Assembly: GCF_900086595.1 (NCBI RefSeq)
Contig: NZ_LT575472.1
Span: 1,440,542-1,504,541 of the forward strand
Origin: Clostridium nigeriense
GTDB taxonomy: Bacteria; Bacillota; Clostridia; Clostridiales; Clostridiaceae
Direction of reading: 5' to 3'
DNA: 64,000 nucleotides
Both the position numbers and the translations under genes were made by a program. The notes beneath the pieces are model-generated. The model searched no databases. It had not been told where the DNA came from and saw only the letters and a list, made by a program, of their open reading frames with translations. Of the stretch, positions 17,872-29,345 are shown piece after piece. How positions within the stretch are numbered: the stretch's first letter is position 1; every line of letters begins with the position of its first letter.

Positions 17872-18498
17872 ATGAAACTTCAAGTAGCTGTAGATAGAGT
17901 ATCTATAGAAAAAGCAATTTATATAATAAAAGAAGTAGAAGAATATGCAGATATTATTGAAATAGGAACATCTTTAATTAAGGACTTTGGATTAGAATCA
18001 GTTCGTAGAATAAAAAAAGAGTTTCCCAATAAAATAATTTTAGCTGATATTAAAACAGTAGATGAAGCAGAATATGAGTTTGAAGCAGTGTACAATGCTG
18101 GAGCTGATATTGCTACAGTACTTGGAGGAGCTTCATTAGAAACATTGAGAATTTGTAGAAGAGTGGCTAATAAATATAAAAAAGATTATTTAATTGACTT
18201 AATTGAAGTTTCAAAGGAAAAACAAGAATCCCTTAAAGAATTTTCAGATGGAATAATTTGTGTTCACTTACCTTCTGATAATGGAAAATGTGGACTTGAA
18301 GATTTAATTAACTCAACAATAGGAAGTTTAAAGGATTTTAATAGATTAGCTGTTGCTGGAGGGGTTAGCAAAGATAGCATTAGTACAATCAAAAAAGCAA
18401 AGTTTCATATAGCTGTAGTTGGTGGAGCTATTACTAAAGCAGAAGATATAAAAGAAGCTGCTAAGGATTTTAAAGCATTTATGGAGGATGATAAATAA
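17872..18498 (+). CDS. 3-hexulose-6-phosphate synthase-like (OMP decarboxylase superfamily)
   Basis: This 208-residue TIM barrel of the OMP decarboxylase superfamily contains the D-x-K-x-x-D signature as ADIKTVDEAE near residue 62. AGADIATVLGGAS follows near 82 and AVAGGVS near 160. The pattern is closer to 3-hexulose-6-phosphate synthases (ribulose-5-P plus formaldehyde to arabino-3-hexulose-6-P) than to keto-gulonate-6-P decarboxylase. The downstream phosphohexuloisomerase-like gene overlaps by one base. The pair normally fixes or releases formaldehyde. In a sugar-acid operon it may run in reverse or act on a different keto-sugar phosphate. Confidence 0.82.
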   Translation: MKLQVAVDRVSIEKAIYIIKEVEEYADIIEIGTSLIKDFGLESVRRIKKEFPNKIILADIKTVDEAEYEFEAVYNAGADIATVLGGASLETLRICRRVANKYKKDYLIDLIEVSKEKQESLKEFSDGIICVHLPSDNGKCGLEDLINSTIGSLKDFNRLAVAGGVSKDSISTIKKAKFHIAVVGGAITKAEDIKEAAKDFKAFMEDDK

Positions 18499-19037
18499 TG
18501 GAACTATTTAGTGTTATATTAGAAGAAATAAAAGAAGTTATTTCTAAAGTAAATGAAAGTGATTTTATCAAAGCAGCATCAACAATAAATAAAGAACGAA
18601 GAATATTTGTTGATGGTGAAGGTCGTTCAGGACTTATGGCTAAAGGCTTTGCTATGAGACTTATGCATTTAGGTTATAATGTTTATGTGGTAGGGGAAAC
18701 TATTACTCCTGCTGTAAGTAAAGGAGATCTTTTTATTGGTATTTCAGGTTCAGGTAAAAGTCCTAATATAGTTGCTGACATGAAAAAAGCTAAGAATGCT
18801 GGATGTGAAATATTAGTATTTACAAGTAATAAAGAATCAGATATGGCTAATGATGCAGATAAGATAGTTGTTGTTCCAGGAACAGTTAAAGGAGATGCAG
18901 GCTCAGAAAGAAAATCAATACAATTATTAAGTTCATTGTTCGATCAAAGTATTCACATAGTTTTAGATGGATTATGTTTATATCTAAGTCAAAGAGATAA
19001 AATATCTAATGATTCAGCTACTAAAACTCATTGGTAA
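18498..19037 (+). CDS. 6-phospho-3-hexuloisomerase-like SIS-domain protein
   Basis: This 179-residue SIS-domain sugar isomerase matches 6-phospho-3-hexuloisomerases, which convert arabino-3-hexulose-6-P to fructose-6-P. Features are GEGRSGLMAKGFAMRLMHLG near residue 36, the phosphosugar loop GISGSGKSPN near 78, and the end motif SATKTHW, close to the family's ATKTHANLE. It is the last gene of the operon and starts on the final base of the HPS-like gene. Fructosamine-type deglycases share the SIS fold, but the PHI-specific motifs make an isomerase the better call. Confidence 0.85.
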   Translation: MELFSVILEEIKEVISKVNESDFIKAASTINKERRIFVDGEGRSGLMAKGFAMRLMHLGYNVYVVGETITPAVSKGDLFIGISGSGKSPNIVADMKKAKNAGCEILVFTSNKESDMANDADKIVVVPGTVKGDAGSERKSIQLLSSLFDQSIHIVLDGLCLYLSQRDKISNDSATKTHW

Positions 19038-19057
19038 TAAAATTGAATGTTAAAGTT

Positions 19058-19083
19058 AGGCTATCTTAAGGTAGCCTTTTTTT
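19058..19083 (+). terminator. Intrinsic terminator of the 10-19 kb catabolic operon
   Basis: AGGCTATC pairs with GGTAGCCT around a TTAA loop, followed by seven T. Confidence 0.9.
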
Positions 19084-19187
19084 GCTTATAATTAAGTTTC
19101 AATTATATTTTGTATTTTTCATTGATTTGAATAAAGTTTCCAAAAGTTATATACTATTCTTGAGAAAATATGGAGGGGAGAGGTTTT

Positions 19188-20285
19188 ATGGAGTATTCAT
19201 ATAATTTTACTGAAGAGGAATATGATTTTTATGTAAAAGAAAGCATAGAAAAAAATAAGAAGTACACAAATTTTAATTTAATAAATAGGATGAAAAAAAT
19301 ACAGAAGATTGCTTTAGTTATTTTAATTATATGTATATATTTATTAACATTTATTTTAATGATTATTGAAGATTTTAGTTTAATTATTTCTGCTATATTT
19401 GCTACAGTAATGGCTGCATTAACATATTTTTTTATTAAAAAAATTAGAAGTAAATTTTCAAGATATGTCTCTAATAATGGATATAAATCTATATATGAAT
19501 TAAATTTAAAAGAGAAAGGAAGAAAAAGAATAGTCTTAGATGGTCCTTTTTTAAAGTATTATTCTGGGAATGAGATTTGTGAAATTAACTGTAATTTAAT
19601 AAATAATATTGATAAGAATGAAAAATTTTTAATTATAACATATCTAGATTCTAATATATATCTTCCACTTAGAGTTATAAATTCCTATAATGAAGAGCAG
19701 GAATTTGTAAATAAAATTAATAGTTATAAAGAGAGCAATTGTGAAGCTATAAGAGATAGTTTTGATGGTATTAGTACTGAAAAAATATTATTAGATGATA
19801 GTGATATTAATGAAGTAATTAATTATCTAATGCATAAGAAAGAGTTTAAAAGTAAGATGTTAAAAATCTTCTTACCTATAATATTTATTGAAATAATAGA
19901 ATTTATTTTAATCTATGCACTTCTTTATATTTTGAATTTAAAAACTATTAGTATTATTTTAATTTTAACCATATTATTTATAATAATGAACTTTATTTTA
20001 TTACCGAAATTTATTAAAAAGTTATTTAGAAAAATGCTTTATAAAGAAGAGAAAGATGAAAATGGATATAGAATATATATAAATGAATATGGTATATATA
20101 ATTTTAAAGAAAAGCTACTAATGGGCTCAGTATGGAATGAAAACTTAGTTTTAGACAAGAATAATGATAATTATTTTTTAATTGATGATATAACTATAAT
20201 TGCGTATATTCCTGCAAAAGCTTTCAATAATATAGAAGATAAAGAATTATTTATTAATAAATTAAAGAGTTATTTAAAGAAATAA
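19188..20285 (+). CDS. Membrane protein with two YcxB-like repeats
   Basis: This 365-residue protein appears to be a tandem duplication. Each half has a charged N-terminal segment, a pair of transmembrane helices (about residues 41-85 and 225-275) and a soluble beta-rich tail ending in similar phrases (EFVNKINSYKE and ELFINKLKSYLKK). The soluble tails resemble the YcxB-like domain, whose function is unknown. I chose the ATG at 19188, eight bases after GGAGGGG; the ATG at 19170 lies upstream of that ribosome binding site. The DsbA-like gene starts 13 bases downstream, so the two may be co-expressed. Function not known. Confidence 0.7.
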   Translation: MEYSYNFTEEEYDFYVKESIEKNKKYTNFNLINRMKKIQKIALVILIICIYLLTFILMIIEDFSLIISAIFATVMAALTYFFIKKIRSKFSRYVSNNGYKSIYELNLKEKGRKRIVLDGPFLKYYSGNEICEINCNLINNIDKNEKFLIITYLDSNIYLPLRVINSYNEEQEFVNKINSYKESNCEAIRDSFDGISTEKILLDDSDINEVINYLMHKKEFKSKMLKIFLPIIFIEIIEFILIYALLYILNLKTISIILILTILFIIMNFILLPKFIKKLFRKMLYKEEKDENGYRIYINEYGIYNFKEKLLMGSVWNENLVLDKNNDNYFLIDDITIIAYIPAKAFNNIEDKELFINKLKSYLKK

Positions 20286-20298
20286 GGGAGGTAGAAAA

Positions 20299-21012
20299 AT
20301 GAAAATAGAAATTTGGTCAGATATATTTTGTCCATTTTGTTATATTGGAAAACGTAGATTTGAAAATGCTTTAAGTAATTTTAAAGATAAAGAAAAGGTA
20401 GAGGTAGTATTTAGAAGTTTTGAATTAAATCCTGATGCACCTAAATTTAATGATAAATCAATACATGAAGCTATTTCAGAAAAGTATGGAATAAGTCTTG
20501 AGGAAGCAAAACTTAATAATGAAAATATAGTTAATCAAGCTAAAGCTTTGGGACTAGATTACAATTTTGATTCTTTAGTTTTAACTAATTCTTTTGATGC
20601 TCATCGTATGATTCATTTTGCCAAGGAATATGGTAAAATGGAGGAGATGACAGAAGCTTTATTTAAAGCATATTTTATAGATTCAAAAAATATTAGTGAT
20701 ATTGATTCATTAGGTAATATTGCAGAGAGTATAGGTTTGAATAAAGAAGATGCTATAAAAATTCTGCAAAGTGATAAGTATAAAAACCAGGTTAGAGAAG
20801 ATGAAAGTTTAGCTAGAAGATACGGGATTACTTCAGTACCAACTTTCATTTTTAATGATAAATTTAAGGTTACAGGAGCTCAACCAGAGGATATATTCTT
20901 AATGGCATTAAATAAAGCCATAGAAGAAGAAAAGACTTTATTAGATTTACGAGATAAGGAAAATGATAATCAAGGTAATAATGTTTGTATTGATGGAAAA
21001 TGTAGTCTTTAA
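20299..21012 (+). CDS. DsbA/FrnE-family thiol oxidoreductase
   Basis: This 237-residue DsbA-like thioredoxin-fold protein of the FrnE / 2-hydroxychromene isomerase-like group has the active site C11-P-F-C14 near the N-terminus and a helical insertion after the first strand. The cis-proline loop GITSVPTFIFNDKF is near residue 177. There is no signal peptide, so it acts in the cytoplasm on disulfides or as a polyketide-type isomerase relative. The C-terminal tail NVCIDGKCSL adds a second cysteine pair, common in FrnE proteins and possibly redox active. It is closed by a terminator. Confidence 0.88.
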   Translation: MKIEIWSDIFCPFCYIGKRRFENALSNFKDKEKVEVVFRSFELNPDAPKFNDKSIHEAISEKYGISLEEAKLNNENIVNQAKALGLDYNFDSLVLTNSFDAHRMIHFAKEYGKMEEMTEALFKAYFIDSKNISDIDSLGNIAESIGLNKEDAIKILQSDKYKNQVREDESLARRYGITSVPTFIFNDKFKVTGAQPEDIFLMALNKAIEEEKTLLDLRDKENDNQGNNVCIDGKCSL

Positions 21013-21016
21013 TAAG

Positions 21017-21043
21017 AATCCAGGATTAATTCCTGGATTTTTT
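21017..21043 (+). terminator. Intrinsic terminator after the DsbA-like gene
   Basis: AATCCAGGA pairs with TCCTGGATT across a five-base loop, then a T-run. Confidence 0.9.
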
Positions 21044-21233
21044 ATACTTTAACAAGAAATAAATTTAGTTAATAATAGCTAAAAATATGAGGTGTGTTTA
21101 AATTAAGATCATGGAGATTATATTAAATTTCATAGTATTATGTGTAAATTATCATAGAAATAAGAAGAAGATTTTAGTATAATTTTTAATTGGTAATGCG
21201 CAAATATAAATTTAATAAATTTAGGAGAAAATA

Positions 21234-21869
21234 ATGAAGCATTTAAATAGAGTAGTCTTCTATATTTTAGGGATATTTTTAATATCTCTAGGAAGCGTTT
21301 TGGCTATTAAATCTAAACTAGGAGTATCTCCAATAAACTCACTTCCTTTTAGTTTAACTAAAATAAGTAATATAAGTTTGGGAGTTGCTTCAACAATGTT
21401 ATTTATAGTTTATGTCATTATCCAAATTATTATTTTAAAAAAAGATTTTGACAAGATACAATTACTTCAAATTATATTTGCCATACTATTTGGACAGTTA
21501 GTAAATTTTTTTAATACTATTATTAATATAAATTTAGAAAGTTATACTATTAGAATAATATTATGTATAGGAAGTCTTTTTATTACTGCAATAGGAGTAT
21601 TTTTAACTATAACAGCAAATATTGTGCCTGTGGCTCCAGATGGTTTAACTAATGTTATTAGCATAAAAAGAAATAAAGACTTTGGAAAAATAAAGATATA
21701 CTTTGATTGTACAATAGTAACATTGTCAGCCTTGTTACTAATATTTTCAGGTAAAAGCTTGGAGGGAATAGGGGTTGGTACCTTACTAGCCGCTATATTT
21801 GTTGGGAGAATAGTATTTTTTATAAATAAAAATTTTAAGGAAAAGGTCGAAAAAATTATCTTTTTATAA
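21234..21869 (+). CDS. YczE/YyaS-like (DUF6198-type) membrane protein
   Basis: This 211-residue membrane protein has five or six predicted helices. The first helix LGIFLISLGSVLAIKSKLGVSPINSLP carries the conserved G-x-S-P-x-N segment of the YczE/YitT-like family, and APDGLTNVISIKRNKDFGK near residue 140 is another conserved loop. The molecular function of the family is not established. A weak ribosome binding site (TTAGGAGA) precedes the ATG. It stands alone between two terminator-bounded units. Confidence 0.72.
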   Translation: MKHLNRVVFYILGIFLISLGSVLAIKSKLGVSPINSLPFSLTKISNISLGVASTMLFIVYVIIQIIILKKDFDKIQLLQIIFAILFGQLVNFFNTIININLESYTIRIILCIGSLFITAIGVFLTITANIVPVAPDGLTNVISIKRNKDFGKIKIYFDCTIVTLSALLLIFSGKSLEGIGVGTLLAAIFVGRIVFFINKNFKEKVEKIIFL

Positions 21870-21908
21870 AAATATTTATATTTGAATTAAATTTATTATA
21901 TAAAGATA

Positions 21909-21937
21909 TTGACAATGTTTACAGCATATATTAAAAT
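21909..21937 (+). promoter_or_regulatory. Strong promoter of the licT beta-glucoside locus
   Basis: A consensus TTGACA at 21909-21914, a 17-base spacer and TAAAAT at 21932-21937. The transcript would begin just before the first RAT site. Confidence 0.82.
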
Positions 21938-21965
21938 AAATTCATATTAATAATGATTCATTTAA

Positions 21966-22057
21966 GGATTGTTACTGGAACGCAGGCAAAACCTAAATTG
22001 ATATCAAGTTGGTTAAGGGGTAAACTATAACTATTTGGTATTAATTTGGGTTTTTTT
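21966..22057 (+). promoter_or_regulatory. RAT antiterminator 1 overlapping the terminator before licT
   Basis: GGATTGTTACTG and CAGGCAAAACC at 21966-21993 match the ribonucleic antiterminator bound by LicT/BglG proteins. The 3' half is shared with a terminator stem, AAACCTAAATT at 21989-21999 pairing with AATTTGGGTTT at 22043-22053, followed by seven T. This indicates that the antiterminator controls its own gene. Confidence 0.93.
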
Positions 22058-22103
22058 GTATTAAATGTTTCTAATAAAAATTATTAGAAAGGAGTTAAAT
22101 GGA

Positions 22104-22940
22104 ATGCTCATAAACAAGGTGCTAAATAATAATGTAGTAACCAGTATAAACGAAAATGGTGAAGAAGCAGTAGTTATGGGAAGAGGGATAGCCTTTCAAA
22201 AAAAGAAGGGTGATGTCATAGATGAAGAGAAGGTTGATAAAATATTTGTACTAAAAAATAAGAGTATAAATAATAAGTTAGTTGAGTTAATAAAAGATAC
22301 CCCATCTGAAAACTTAGAAGTGGCAGAAGAAATAATAAAGTACGCTGAAGAAAAGTTAGATACTAAATTAAATGAAAATATATATTTAACACTTACTGAC
22401 CATATAAGTTTTGCAGTTTCAAGGTATAAAAGTAATTTGGAAATGAAAAATGTCTTGTTATGGGATATAAAAAGACTTCATCAAAAAGAATTTGCTATAG
22501 GTATTAAAGCATTAGAATTTATAAAAAACAAACTGGGTATAGAGCTTTCAGAAGATGAGGCAGCAACAATAGCCATGCATATTTTAAATGGTGAATTAAG
22601 TCAAGATATGCCGCAAATAGTAGATATAATAAACTTAATAAATGAAATGTTGAAAATAGTTAAGTATCATTTTAATATAGAGTTTGATGAGGAATCAATA
22701 AACTATTATAGATTTATTACCCATTTAAAATTCTTTGCTCAAAGACTAGTAAATGGGAATTATTATGAAGATAATGATAATGAATTATTTGAAATTATAA
22801 AAAACAAGTATCCAAAATCTTATGAGTGTACAAAGAAGATAGAAGGATTTATAAATCAAAAGTTTAATAGTGAGTTGACTAAAGAAGAAAAATTATATTT
22901 AATAGTACATACTGCAAGAGTTGTAAAAGAAAATCAATAA
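22104..22940 (+). CDS. licT: LicT/BglG-family transcriptional antiterminator
   Basis: This 278-residue RNA-binding antiterminator of the beta-glucoside type has an N-terminal co-antiterminator domain (about residues 1-55) with KVLNNNVV and EAVVMGRGIAFQKKKGD. Two PRD domains follow with their phosphorylatable histidines, for example DHISFAVSR near 105 and IAMHILNGE near 160. The ATG at 22104 lies nine bases after AAAGGAG and gives the standard family N-terminus; the upstream ATG at 22065 is inside the terminator region. It is regulated by its own RAT and very likely acts on two more RAT sites before the PTS gene. Activity should depend on phosphorylation by the PTS. Confidence 0.95.
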   Translation: MLINKVLNNNVVTSINENGEEAVVMGRGIAFQKKKGDVIDEEKVDKIFVLKNKSINNKLVELIKDTPSENLEVAEEIIKYAEEKLDTKLNENIYLTLTDHISFAVSRYKSNLEMKNVLLWDIKRLHQKEFAIGIKALEFIKNKLGIELSEDEAATIAMHILNGELSQDMPQIVDIINLINEMLKIVKYHFNIEFDEESINYYRFITHLKFFAQRLVNGNYYEDNDNELFEIIKNKYPKSYECTKKIEGFINQKFNSELTKEEKLYLIVHTARVVKENQ

Positions 22941-22956
22941 TTTAATACAAACTTTT

Positions 22957-23085
22957 GGATTGTAACTGATTCGATCAGGCAAAACCTAAGTTAACAGGAA
23001 TATTTACCTAAAGAAAGTAGATAATATATTTGCGCATTATCATATAATTTTAAGGTTTAAGTATTTTGTTAATTTAGGTTTTTTT
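22957..23085 (+). promoter_or_regulatory. RAT antiterminator 2 with terminator, licT-PTS intergenic
   Basis: GGATTGTAACTGATTCGATC followed by AGGCAAAACC at 22957-22986 is a second RAT. Its 3' end overlaps AAACCTAAGTTAAC at 22982-22995, which pairs with GTTAATTTAGGTTT at 23068-23081 to make a T-tailed terminator. Confidence 0.93.
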
Positions 23086-23159
23086 ATATAAAAAAACTGA
23101 TAATAATTTATGGATGGAGGGGATAATAGGTATTTAAATTTATAACAAGAAGTTTCATA

Positions 23160-23238
23160 GGATTGTAACTGATTCGATCAGGCAAAACCTTAATTCTTCA
23201 AATTTTACTAATAATAAATTTTGAAAGTGAGGAATTAA
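23160..23238 (+). promoter_or_regulatory. RAT antiterminator 3 next to the PTS ribosome binding site
   Basis: A third RAT at 23160-23189 is identical to the second across its 30-base core. No T-tailed terminator follows. Instead CTTAATTC and TTCAAA just after the RAT can pair with TTTGAA and GAATTAAG at about 23221-23238, enclosing the GTGAGG ribosome binding site of the PTS gene. This suggests control of translation rather than termination. Confidence 0.7.
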
Positions 23239-25107
<1,869 letters not shown>

Positions 25108-25115
25108 AAGTTAAC

Positions 25116-25142
25116 GGGGCTGTCTGTGCGACAGTCCCTTTA
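25116..25142 (+). terminator. GC-rich hairpin between the PTS and glucosidase genes
   Basis: GGGGCTGTC pairs with GACAGTCCC (one G-U) across a five-base loop. Only a short T-tract follows, so it may be a leaky terminator or an mRNA-stability stem that sets the ratio of the two proteins. Confidence 0.6.
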
Positions 25143-25260
25143 GTGAAAAATAGATGATGTAAAGAACTCCTATGTGAGTTTTAAAACAAAGTTAGATTTA
25201 AATTATTAATATATTAATTTAATGTGTGTTTTAAACTTACAATATAACTTAAACATATGA

Positions 25261-26712
<1,452 letters not shown>

Positions 26713-26716
26713 GTAT

Positions 26717-26748
26717 AAAAAGTTTGAACAATAGTTCAAACTTTTTTT
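26717..26748 (+). terminator. Intrinsic terminator of the beta-glucoside operon
   Basis: A perfect 13-base stem AAAAAGTTTGAAC/GTTCAAACTTTTT with a short loop and T-run. Confidence 0.95.
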
Positions 26749-26898
26749 ATTTTCATAATAACGAATTTTGCTAAATGTAAAGGTTTGGTTTGCGAATTGC
26801 GACAATAATGTTGCAAAGATATGTTATATATTACTACAAGAAAACATGTTAAAGTATAAGCATAAGAAAGTACTTTTTTATTACTGGAGGGGGTAAAC

Positions 26899-28872
26899 TT
26901 GATAAATCTAAATTCTAGACAAAAAGATTTAATAAAGATGATGATAAATGAAGTTGATTATAAAACTATGAGTTATTATTCGGCTTTAATAAAAGTATCA
27001 CCTCGAACATTATATACTGATGTACAAAAAATAAATGATTATCTAAAAGATTTTAATATTCAAATTGAAAAGAAACCAAGAGTAGGAATAAAGCTAAATG
27101 GTAGCATTGAAAATAGAATGAAAGCAATCGAAACTTCTAATGATAAAAATAGTTGTAATAAGGAGTATAGTTCTGATGAAAGACAATTAGAAATAATGAG
27201 ATTACTGTTAGTTAATGAAAAAACAATTTCATACCAAATGCTTTCAGAGAATTTTTGGGTTAGTAAAACATCAATATCAAAGGATATAGAGAATATAGAA
27301 TCTCTTTTAAATGAAAATACAGTAAAAATAGAGTCAGACAAAAAAGGGACGAGAATAGTTGGAAGCGAATCTCAAAAGCAATATACCCTAAAAATATATA
27401 CTGAGGAATTACTTACTAAAAAAAATATTGTGAATGAAAAAGATTTTTTGAAATATGCTCCTATAATATTAAAAGAAGTTTATCCGGAAAACATAGTAGA
27501 TATAATATTTAATGAAGTAACTAATTTTGAGAAGACATTAAATAGTCCATTAACATATTACTACTTAAAATCTTTAATAATTACTTTAATTGTTTTTATT
27601 TTTAGATTAAGTAAAATGCATCATATAAAATTTAAAAAAAGCTTTATATTTGAAGAAATAAAATCTTTAGAAACTTATTTCATAGCCAAAAGTACATTAG
27701 AGAATATTTCCAGGAGATTAAATATTATTACTAATAATGAAGATATAGATTATTTGAACAAACAATTAATAGCGCATTGTATAAAACCAGAATTCAGTTG
27801 TATTGAACAAACAGATATGTATGAGAGTATAGTTAAAGAAGCAATTTCTGAAATGAGTCAAATAATGAATATTAATTTAAAAAGCGATAAAAAACTTTAT
27901 GAAGGACTTTTGTTTCACATAGTTCCTATGATTTATAGACTGCATATAGGAATTAGGATAGAAAATCCATTATTAAATGAAATTAAAGAACAATATTCAG
28001 TAACTTTTAATGCTACTTGGTATGTTATGTCAAAAGTATCTGAAAAGCTTAATATTATTTTAAATGAAGATGAAGTAGCTTTTATAATGGTTCATTTTCA
28101 AGCTGGAATAGATAGAAATGCTCAAGTAAAAAAGATATTAATTGTTTGTCCTACAGGTATAGGATCTTCTGAGCTAATCGCTAATAAAATTAAAAGATTT
28201 TTACCTTCTAAGGATATTATTGAAGTGGTTCCTATAAGAAAAATATATGAGAATAACACTAAAAATGTAGATTTAATAATATCTTCTGTAGAACTAGAAA
28301 TAAAGAATAAACCTATTATTTATGTTTCTCCTTTAGTATCTAATGAAGATTTAAAAAATATATCACAAATTTATGCAGATATATTTATAGATACCAACAA
28401 ATTTAAATTGACTGATATTGAAGATAAAAAAGAATTTAAGTATATAAATAAATTAATAGGAGAGGACTTTATTTTCACAAATTGTAAATTTAAAAATAAA
28501 GAAGAGTGCTTAACATATATTATAGATGAATTCACTAAAAAATCTATGATAAATAATGGATTTAAAGAATCAATTATGGAAAGAGAAAAACTTGGGTCAA
28601 CATCATTAGATTCAGCAGTAGCTATACCACATGCATTACCTTCAACTGTTAAGAAAAGCGTGATAGGAATTATGACCTTAGATAGTTGCATAAAATGGAG
28701 TGGAAAAAATATAAATACTGTTATTTTAATATGTATTTCAGAAAATGATATTAAAAATGTAAAAAATATCTTATCAGAGGTATATGATATTGTGGAATCG
28801 AAAGATAAGGTTGAAAAGATATTTAAAGGAAAAAGTAGAAAGGAAATCTTTGATGAATTAGGGGGATTTTAA
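26899..28872 (+). CDS. PRD-domain PTS-controlled transcriptional activator (MtlR/ManR-like)
   Basis: This 657-residue multidomain regulator has two N-terminal helix-turn-helix regions (about residues 5-60 and 95-150), then two PRD domains (about 175-285 and 295-400). An EIIB-like domain begins KKILIVCPTGIGSSE near 414 and a fructose-type EIIA domain has its histidine in AVAIPHALP near 577. The TTG start follows GGAGGGGG. Such proteins activate DNA transcription in response to PTS phosphorylation state rather than acting as RNA antiterminators. It is the first gene of a PTS locus, two bases before the IIA gene, and should control it. Confidence 0.9.
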   Translation: MINLNSRQKDLIKMMINEVDYKTMSYYSALIKVSPRTLYTDVQKINDYLKDFNIQIEKKPRVGIKLNGSIENRMKAIETSNDKNSCNKEYSSDERQLEIMRLLLVNEKTISYQMLSENFWVSKTSISKDIENIESLLNENTVKIESDKKGTRIVGSESQKQYTLKIYTEELLTKKNIVNEKDFLKYAPIILKEVYPENIVDIIFNEVTNFEKTLNSPLTYYYLKSLIITLIVFIFRLSKMHHIKFKKSFIFEEIKSLETYFIAKSTLENISRRLNIITNNEDIDYLNKQLIAHCIKPEFSCIEQTDMYESIVKEAISEMSQIMNINLKSDKKLYEGLLFHIVPMIYRLHIGIRIENPLLNEIKEQYSVTFNATWYVMSKVSEKLNIILNEDEVAFIMVHFQAGIDRNAQVKKILIVCPTGIGSSELIANKIKRFLPSKDIIEVVPIRKIYENNTKNVDLIISSVELEIKNKPIIYVSPLVSNEDLKNISQIYADIFIDTNKFKLTDIEDKKEFKYINKLIGEDFIFTNCKFKNKEECLTYIIDEFTKKSMINNGFKESIMEREKLGSTSLDSAVAIPHALPSTVKKSVIGIMTLDSCIKWSGKNINTVILICISENDIKNVKNILSEVYDIVESKDKVEKIFKGKSRKEIFDELGGF

Positions 28873-28874
28873 AG

Positions 28875-29333
28875 TTGATAAATAGAGAATTAATAGTTTT
28901 AGATTCAGAGCTAAAAGATAGAGAAGATATAATAGAATTTTTAGCAAATAAAGCTTTAAATATTGGATATATATCTAGCCTAGATGAGTATATAGATGCA
29001 GTAAAAAAAAGAGAAAGTGAATTTTCAACAGCGATAGGATATGGAGTTAGTATTCCCCATGGAAAGTCATCAGCTGTAGATAGAGCTTTTATTGGATTTT
29101 TAAGGTGTAGAGAAGAAATAAAATGGTCTGAAGATCAAAAAGAAAAGGTAAGATTAATATTTTTGCTAGGAGTACCAGAAAATAAAAAAGAAACTCTTCA
29201 CTTAAAAATATTAGCACAAATAAGTAGAAAATTAATGGATGAGGAGTTTAGAAAAAAATTATTATGCAATGATACAGAAAAAGTATTTCAATTATTAAAT
29301 GAGATTGAACAAAATATTTCATCTGAGAATTAG
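28875..29333 (+). CDS. PTS fructose-type EIIA protein
   Basis: This 152-residue phosphocarrier has the fructose/mannitol-type EIIA fold. The active histidine lies in GYGVSIPHGKSSAV near residue 65, and LGVPENKKETLHLKILAQIS is a family segment. The TTG start at 28875 is close after the regulator's stop, with GGGGGAT as ribosome binding site inside the regulator gene. It passes phosphate from HPr to the IIB protein encoded next, and probably also to the regulator's PRD or EIIB domains. Confidence 0.9.
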   Translation: MINRELIVLDSELKDREDIIEFLANKALNIGYISSLDEYIDAVKKRESEFSTAIGYGVSIPHGKSSAVDRAFIGFLRCREEIKWSEDQKEKVRLIFLLGVPENKKETLHLKILAQISRKLMDEEFRKKLLCNDTEKVFQLLNEIEQNISSEN

Positions 29334-29345
29334 GAGGAATGGAAA

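Noticed and set aside
19188..21869. Possible thiol/membrane defence island formed by three unlinked genes
   Set aside because: The genes are split by a terminator and have separate start signals; no toxin, nuclease or ATPase is present.
23112..23125. Strong SD-like GGAGGGG in the licT-PTS gap, possible hidden gene
   Set aside because: No start codon follows within a usable distance and stops are frequent in all frames.
22957..23189. Two identical 30-base repeats considered as a minimal CRISPR-like array
   Set aside because: Both are RAT antiterminator sequences with the GGATTGTAACTG/CAGGCAAAACC structure upstream of a PTS operon.
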